In this document: piece by piece, positions 59,305 to 63,699 of the stretch
Layout: the number at the start of each line of letters is the position of its first letter
Numbering within the stretch: position 1 is the stretch's first letter
From: an uncultured Clostridia bacterium
GTDB taxonomy: Bacteria > Bacillota > Clostridia > Oscillospirales > Acutalibacteraceae
Direction: 5' to 3'
DNA length: 63,699 bases
Assembly (NCBI GenBank): GCA_944384905.1
Contig: CALWVE010000023.1
Coordinates: 1-63,699 of the forward strand
Program-made: the position numbers and the translations under genes
The notes under the pieces: model-generated
The model's input: only the letters and a program-made list of their open reading frames with translations
The model's database searches: none
Told to the model about the DNA's origin: nothing

Positions 59305-59333
59305 AGTATAGCATGAAAACCGGCGATCCGCAA
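59305..59333 (-). promoter_or_regulatory. Promoter of the GlpA-like operon
   Basis: Minus strand TTGCGG (59328-59333), 17-bp spacer, TATACT (59305-59310). Confidence 0.65.
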
Positions 59334-59442
59334 GCCGGGAACAGCCGATCGGGCAGACAAAAATTTTCAAATTTTGCGGCGTAAAAGGCCGGGGTGTGTT
59401 ATAATAAATAAGAATTGATCCAAATTATAGGGAGGACACAAC

Positions 59443-60018
59443 ATGAAACTGACCGTACAGCGCCTGTTGGAGTATGTGGAACAGACGCCGGTGATCCCGG
59501 CCGTAAAGGACGAAGCCGGATTGCAGGCGGTGCGCGAAACGGAAAGCCGCGTGGTGTTCATCCTTTTTGGTGATATCCTTACAATCGGCGGTATTGTTGA
59601 ACAAATTCACGCCATGAATAAACGCGCGATTGTCCATGCCGATCTTGTAAGCGGGCTTTCTTCCCGTGAAATCGCGGCCGATTTTATTGCCAAAAACACC
59701 GGGGCAGATGGCATCATCAGCACAAAGCCTTCGGTGATTCGCCGGGCGCACGAGCTGGGGCTTTTTACGATTCAGCGTTTTTTTCTGCTCGATTCCATGG
59801 CGCTTAATAATCTGCGCCAGCAGGCGGCCCAGACCCGGCCGGACGTGGTAGAGGTATTGCCCGCGGGCCTTACCAAGGTGATTCGCCTTCTGCGCCGCGA
59901 AGTTGGAAAGAATCTGATTGCAGGCGGCTTGATTTTGGATAAAGACGATGTGATTGCCGCTTTGGGGGCGGGAGCTGCGGCTGTTTCTACAACCAATCCG
60001 CTTTTATGGAATTTGTAA
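59443..60018 (+). CDS. glpP: Glycerol-3-phosphate responsive antiterminator GlpP
   Basis: A 191-residue TIM-barrel-like RNA-binding regulator. Typical segments are PVIPAVKDE near residue 16, VVFILFGDILTIGGIV, IVHADLVSGLSS, ADGIISTKPSVIRRAHELGL and the closing VIAALGAGAAAVSTTNPLLW. With glycerol-3-phosphate bound, B. subtilis GlpP lets transcription pass the glpD leader terminator. It is divergent from the GlpA-like operon, whose leader has a fitting terminator. ATG follows AGGGAGGACACAAC. Confidence 0.92.
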   Translation: MKLTVQRLLEYVEQTPVIPAVKDEAGLQAVRETESRVVFILFGDILTIGGIVEQIHAMNKRAIVHADLVSGLSSREIAADFIAKNTGADGIISTKPSVIRRAHELGLFTIQRFFLLDSMALNNLRQQAAQTRPDVVEVLPAGLTKVIRLLRREVGKNLIAGGLILDKDDVIAALGAGAAAVSTTNPLLWNL

Positions 60019-60050
60019 AAATTTCTTTATAAAAATTCAAGCTTTAAGAC

Positions 60051-60080
60051 TTTACATTCTACAAAAGAATTTGCTATAAT
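60051..60080 (+). promoter_or_regulatory. Promoter of the DacF-type gene
   Basis: TTTACA (60051-60056) and TATAAT (60075-60080), spacer 18 bp, 36 bp before the start codon. Confidence 0.65.
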
Positions 60081-60115
60081 TGTTAACATAAGACTTGGAA
60101 CGGGGGACATATTTT

Positions 60116-61456
60116 ATGAAAATCAAACGCTGCCTGGCAATCGTGCTGGCCGTGCTTTTATTGCTGTGTACAATGGCGCTTCCTGCTTCGGCGGAAGGAT
60201 ATACCAATGATATAGAACCGCACTGTAAATCGCTGTTTTTGGTTAACCTGGATACGGGTGCTACGGTGTATGCGCTGAATCCGGATGAACAGATGCCGAT
60301 GGCGTCGATTACCAAAATCATGACTTTTATTGTGGCATATGAAAATATTTCCGATCCTGAAAACACCATCATCAATACAGGTGAGGATTTTTATTACGCT
60401 TTGCAGGGAACCGATAGCTCCATGGCGGGCTTGTATACGGATGAAAACCTGACGGCGCTGGAACTGTATAATCTGATGCTGATTCCCTCCGGTAACGACG
60501 CCGCGTATGTGCTGGCCGATTGTGTGGGCGGCGAAGGCGGAATCGATCAGTTTGTCAACATGATGAATGATAAAGCGCGTGAGTTGGGCTGTAACAATAC
60601 GCATTTTACTGACGCTATCGGCCTTTCTTCTGATAACCATTATTCCACGGCCCGCGATCTGGCCACCATTACGCAGTATGCGCTTACGCTGCCGTATTTT
60701 GCCGAGATTACCAACTCTACTTATTACACCTTGCCCGAAACCAACTGTTCGGAATCCCGTACGGTTTATACCACCAATGCCATGCTCAACCAGAACATGG
60801 ACGATGGCGCCTATTATTATGAATATACTCGCGGCATCAAAACCGGTACAACAGACGAAGCCGGTTACTGCGTGGTAACATCCGCCGTGCAGGGCGGCTA
60901 CAGCTACCTGTGCGTGGCGCTGGGAAGTCCCACGCACGACGGCAACGGAAACACGATCGATGTGCGCGGCGATATGTTGGATTCCAAGGCGCTGTATGAA
61001 TGGGCCTTTGAAAGCTTTGAACTGAAAACCGTTTTGTCCGCCGGCGAAATTCTGGCCGACGTGGATCTCGATTATGTTTGGGGAAAGGATAATCTCCAGC
61101 TGATGGCTTCTTCCAGCTGCACGGCGCTGCTGCCCAGCGAGGTCGAGCCCTCGAGCATCATGATGTCGTTCGATCTTCCCGATCATGTGGATGCTCCGAT
61201 TGCCAAAGGCACCAAAATCGGCACGGTTACGCTGCGCTATGCCGATACCGATATCCGCACAGTCGATCTGGTAGCGGCTGAATCGGTGGAACGCAGTGAC
61301 ATTGCCGCCGTTTTGTCAACGGGTCAGGAACTGCTGACGTCGCCGTGGTTCAAGATCATTACGGTTGTTCTGATTATATTTATCGCCCTGTACGTGGTGA
61401 TGCTGATTGTCTATAATGTAAAGCGCAAGCGGATTATGGAAGGCAAGCGCCGTTAA
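60116..61456 (+). CDS. D-alanyl-D-alanine carboxypeptidase (DacF/DacA type)
   Basis: A 446-residue low-molecular-mass penicillin-binding protein that trims the terminal D-Ala of peptidoglycan stems. Signal peptide (cleavage likely after ASA, residue 26), active-site motifs Ser64-Ile-Thr-Lys67, Ser125-Gly-Asn127 and Lys242-Thr-Gly244, a C-terminal beta domain, and unusually a real transmembrane segment near residues 415-435 (IITVVLIIFIALYVVMLIVY) with a basic end, instead of the amphipathic helix of DacA. Start after GGGGGACATATTTT. Confidence 0.92.
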   Translation: MKIKRCLAIVLAVLLLLCTMALPASAEGYTNDIEPHCKSLFLVNLDTGATVYALNPDEQMPMASITKIMTFIVAYENISDPENTIINTGEDFYYALQGTDSSMAGLYTDENLTALELYNLMLIPSGNDAAYVLADCVGGEGGIDQFVNMMNDKARELGCNNTHFTDAIGLSSDNHYSTARDLATITQYALTLPYFAEITNSTYYTLPETNCSESRTVYTTNAMLNQNMDDGAYYYEYTRGIKTGTTDEAGYCVVTSAVQGGYSYLCVALGSPTHDGNGNTIDVRGDMLDSKALYEWAFESFELKTVLSAGEILADVDLDYVWGKDNLQLMASSSCTALLPSEVEPSSIMMSFDLPDHVDAPIAKGTKIGTVTLRYADTDIRTVDLVAAESVERSDIAAVLSTGQELLTSPWFKIITVVLIIFIALYVVMLIVYNVKRKRIMEGKRR

Positions 61457-61474
61457 ACTGGGCAGGTGAACGGA

Positions 61475-62314
61475 ATGGAACTTCCTACCTGCTATCTCAA
61501 TCCCGCTTTGCTGCGATGCAGCCGGTTTAACGGTTACGCATTTGCGCACGAGCCGTATGCCGAGCGGGTTGTGTATGAATATGAGCTGGAATATTTTCTC
61601 CGCTCAGACGGCGGAATCCGCATCGACGGCCGGTATATTCCGTTTGCCGCCGGAGAGATCAACATCCGCAAACCCGGTCAGGTGGTGCAGGGGGTTCCTC
61701 CGTATGAATGCTACACATTGGTGACGGATTTGATCGGGAATACGCATCGGAGTAATCCTGTGGTGTTCGGTAGCGCCGAAGAAGCGCAGGAGCAATACGA
61801 AAACCCGCTTTTGAAGACGCTTCCCGATAAACTGACGCTGACCAAAAAAGATCTGATTGCCGGCTTGTTCGAAACCATTCTGCAAAATCAGGATTCGCCT
61901 TCGGACTTGGCGGCTTTTCAGGTGCGTTCGAATTTGTATTTTCTGTTTTCCGAATTGTTTCGCGAAAGCGCGGATCGCGGCCTGGCCGGAAACACCGCCG
62001 CCGTGCGCCGCAGTATTCAGTTTATGCGCGAACATTTTACGCAGGAAATTTCGGTGGAAGAGCTGATCGCCCGTTCCGGGCTCAGCCCTTCTTCGTTTCA
62101 CCGCCGCTTTTTGGAAGAGACGGGATTCACGCCCGGAAAATATCTGGCCCGGCTGCGTGTGGAACAGGCCAAAAACCTGCTCAGCTTTACCCAAACGCCC
62201 GTGGGGGAGATCGGCGCGCTGTGCGGTTATACCGACCACGTCTATTTCGCCCGTGTTTTCCGGGCTTGTACGGGTATGTCGCCTTCGGCTTACCGGTGTT
62301 TGACGGAAAAATAA
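61475..62314 (+). CDS. AraC family transcriptional regulator
   Basis: A 279-residue regulator with an N-terminal cupin-like sensor (about residues 20-100) and a C-terminal double helix-turn-helix (ISVEELIARSGLSPSSFHRRF and GALCGYTDHVYFARVFRACTG). Start at MELPTCYL, 6 nt after AGGTGA; a GTG three codons upstream is less likely. It lies 18 bp after dacF-like and 103 bp before the UROD-family gene, whose promoter has a poor -35, so it likely activates that gene. Confidence 0.87.
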   Translation: MELPTCYLNPALLRCSRFNGYAFAHEPYAERVVYEYELEYFLRSDGGIRIDGRYIPFAAGEINIRKPGQVVQGVPPYECYTLVTDLIGNTHRSNPVVFGSAEEAQEQYENPLLKTLPDKLTLTKKDLIAGLFETILQNQDSPSDLAAFQVRSNLYFLFSELFRESADRGLAGNTAAVRRSIQFMREHFTQEISVEELIARSGLSPSSFHRRFLEETGFTPGKYLARLRVEQAKNLLSFTQTPVGEIGALCGYTDHVYFARVFRACTGMSPSAYRCLTEK

Positions 62315-62340
62315 AATAGCGATACTTTTGTACTCATCGC

Positions 62341-62382
62341 GGTAGTTCCATGCTACCCGTTTCGCCTTTTTCTCCGTATACT
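62341..62382 (+). promoter_or_regulatory. Inverted repeat and -10 upstream of the UROD-family gene
   Basis: GGTAG/CTACC inverted arms (62341-62357) just upstream of TATACT (62377-62382). The -35 position reads TACCCG, far from consensus, as expected for an activator-dependent promoter. The arms could also be a weak hairpin after the araC gene. Confidence 0.4.
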
Positions 62383-62417
62383 GTAGATAACAAATCTGGG
62401 GAGAGAGGCGATTTTTT

Positions 62418-63494
62418 ATGACCGGAAAAGAACGGATGCAGAAGCTGCTGCGGCATGAGCCCGTTGACAGAATCGGTGTCTATGAACATTTTTGGAACGA
62501 TACACACAAAGCCTGGGAATCCGGCGGTTTTATGAAGCCCAATGAATCTTATGAAGATCATTTCGGCTTTGATATGCAGGAATGCTGGGCGTTTAATATG
62601 GTGGCTGATCTGGATTTCGAGCGCCAGGTTGTGGGCGAAACCGAAACGACGATTACGTATCTGGATGGCAACGGTGCGGTACTGCGCCGCCATAAATTCC
62701 ACGATACCACGCCGGAACACGTGGATTTCAATGTAAAAGACCGGGAAGGCTGGGAGAAAATCAAACCGCTGCTTACGCCCGATCCGCGCCGGATCAATTT
62801 CGAAGCTTACCGCAAAGCGAAAAAGGCGGCAGCCGATGCGGGACGTTTCTTCGTTTGGAGCGGCGTCAACGTATTTGAATGTATCCATCCGGTATGCGGT
62901 CATGAAAATATGCTGATGGGCATGGTACTCGATCCCGATTGGGTGCTCGATATGGCCAATACCTACGCCAAGCTCACGGTTGAACTGCAAAAAATGCTGT
63001 TCGAAGCCGAAGGCTATCCCGACGGCATCTGGTATTATGAAGATATGGGCTATAAGGGCAGCCCGTTTATGTCGCCGCAGATGTACTGCGAGCTGATCCA
63101 GCCCGTGCATATTTACACCATTCAGTATGCCAAAGAGCACAACCTGCCGGTTATCATGCATTCCTGCGGTTTTGTGGAACCGCTTCTGCCGCACATGATC
63201 GAAGCCGGAATCGATTGCCTGCAGGTCATCGAAATTAAAGCCGGTATGGATTTGCTCAAGCTGCATAAGCTGTACGGCGATAAGATCTGCTTTATGGGCG
63301 GCATCGATGTGCGCACGCTTTATACCAACGACCGCGCCATAATCGATCAGGAGCTTGAGGCCAAGATTCCGGTTGTCAAGCAGGGATTCAATTATATGGT
63401 TCACAGCGACCATTCCATCCCCAATACGGTTCATTATGATACCTATTGTTATTTCCTGAAAAAGGCTCTGGAATTGGGCCGGTACGATACCTAA
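62418..63494 (+). CDS. Uroporphyrinogen decarboxylase family protein (MtaA/CmuA-like)
   Basis: A 358-residue TIM-barrel protein of the UROD superfamily. The IMHSCGFVEPLLPHMIEAG segment carries the His-x-Cys metal motif found in corrinoid:coenzyme-M or tetrahydrofolate methyltransferases (MtaA, CmuA) rather than in heme HemE, which lacks it. YEDMGYKGSPFMSPQMY is also typical of this branch. No corrinoid protein gene is near. It may act in methyl or O-demethylation metabolism, switched on by the AraC regulator upstream. Ends before a terminator. Substrate unknown. Confidence 0.8.
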   Translation: MTGKERMQKLLRHEPVDRIGVYEHFWNDTHKAWESGGFMKPNESYEDHFGFDMQECWAFNMVADLDFERQVVGETETTITYLDGNGAVLRRHKFHDTTPEHVDFNVKDREGWEKIKPLLTPDPRRINFEAYRKAKKAAADAGRFFVWSGVNVFECIHPVCGHENMLMGMVLDPDWVLDMANTYAKLTVELQKMLFEAEGYPDGIWYYEDMGYKGSPFMSPQMYCELIQPVHIYTIQYAKEHNLPVIMHSCGFVEPLLPHMIEAGIDCLQVIEIKAGMDLLKLHKLYGDKICFMGGIDVRTLYTNDRAIIDQELEAKIPVVKQGFNYMVHSDHSIPNTVHYDTYCYFLKKALELGRYDT

Positions 63495-63500
63495 AAGAAT

Positions 63501-63526
63501 AGTGCCCCGCCTTTTGGCGGGGCACT
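63501..63526 (+). terminator. Terminator of the UROD-family gene
   Basis: Perfect 11-bp stem AGTGCCCCGCC/GGCGGGGCACT, 6 bp after the stop. Confidence 0.75.
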
Positions 63527-63565
63527 TAGTCTGTTAATAAGTCTTGAATGTAGAAAAAATTATAT

Positions 63566-63699
63566 AAACGTAAAAAGTTTCGATCAATTCTTCGCTGCCG
63601 CTACGGTCGGCGCCTTGTTTGTGTGCCACTGGCACACGGCGCCCTTTTCAAAGGTTTGCGGTTTCCAAAGGCAGATTCTCGCCTGCCGGCTCGGTCGGT
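63566..63699 (+). repeat. Dispersed multi-hairpin repeat, copy 3, interrupted and cut by the window end
   Basis: Starts with AAACGTAAAAAGTTTCGATC like the other copies. A 56-bp insert (63588-63643) follows, carrying GGCGCC arms around GTGTGCC/GGCACAC, and then the repeat resumes with CTTTTCAAAGGTTTGCGG and TTTCCAAAGGCAGA. At the second hairpin it again switches, to TTCTCGCCTGCCGGCTCGGT, which resembles the start of the first insert (TTCTTCGCTGCCGCTACGGT). The window ends inside it. Confidence 0.7.

Noticed and set aside
1..63699. CRISPR array, prophage, integrase or plasmid genes
   Set aside because: No regularly spaced direct repeats, no cas, integrase, transposase or phage structural genes were seen on either strand.

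Overview
The window looks like chromosome from an anaerobic, low-to-mid GC Gram-positive bacterium of the class Clostridia, most likely a gut member of the Oscillospirales/Ruminococcaceae type. Pointers are the fabH-acpP-fabK-fabD-fabG-fabF-fabZ-accD cluster with the flavin enoyl reductase FabK, an iron-sulfur L-serine dehydratase, DUF1836 and DUF1934 proteins, a TasA-like secreted protein, an anaerobic GlpA-like operon with DUF1667, strong AGGAGG ribosome sites and TTGACA/TATAAT-type promoters. This placement is an inference from gene content; there is no rRNA in the window.

Layout. 1-6.5 kb: type II fatty-acid synthesis operon on the minus strand, lacking accB and accC. 6.7-8.9 kb: ECF sigma factor with its zinc anti-sigma factor, lgt, a small DUF4190 membrane protein. 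9-14.3 kb: MATE exporter divergent from a LysR regulator, a GH31 glycosidase, uracil-DNA glycosylase. 14.4-18.5 kb: a cation/proton antiporter, a structured dispersed repeat, then ddl-murI-DUF1934. 18.9-22.3 kb: a Cys-rich clostridial protein, then an AraC regulator-DUF1836-S51 peptidase operon. 22.3-29 kb: pcrA helicase, a small XRE regulator, a PhoB/PhoR-like two-component pair, an M24 aminopeptidase. 29-32.2 kb: a 1025-residue membrane-anchored surface protein. 32.4-35.9 kb: a serine hydrolase-sulfatase-alpha/beta hydrolase operon. 36-40 kb: pncB, serine dehydratase, and a TPP riboswitch controlling thiT. 40.1-41.5 kb: a retron (msr/msd RNA plus reverse transcriptase). 41.5-49.7 kb: TasA-like protein, GH3 glucosidase with an SDR, GNAT, NUDIX, tRNA-Ala(CGC), nth, two small secreted proteins, a GDSL esterase. 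49.8-55.7 kb: an old-yellow-enzyme/SDR/flavoprotein redox operon, then nfo and degV. 55.7-56 kb: a second copy of the dispersed repeat. 56-60 kb: GlpA-like operon with a structured terminator-bearing leader, divergent from a GlpP antiterminator. 60.1-63.5 kb: DacF-type carboxypeptidase, an AraC regulator and a uroporphyrinogen-decarboxylase-family protein; a third repeat copy ends the window.

The strongest accessory system is the retron at about 40.12-41.42 kb. A promoter, a roughly 200-nt RNA closed by a perfect 15-bp a1/a2 inverted repeat with msr hairpins and a long msd hairpin, and an RT carrying the retron NAxxH and VTG motifs lie in the usual order. No effector gene sits beside it, so it is either an orphan or a two-component type. 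The second unusual signal is a family of intergenic repeats (15.8, 55.8 and 63.6 kb) built from a chain of hairpins whose stems differ between copies but keep pairing, which suggests a conserved RNA or cruciform structure. The third is the probable GlpP-controlled antitermination leader at 59.2-59.3 kb.
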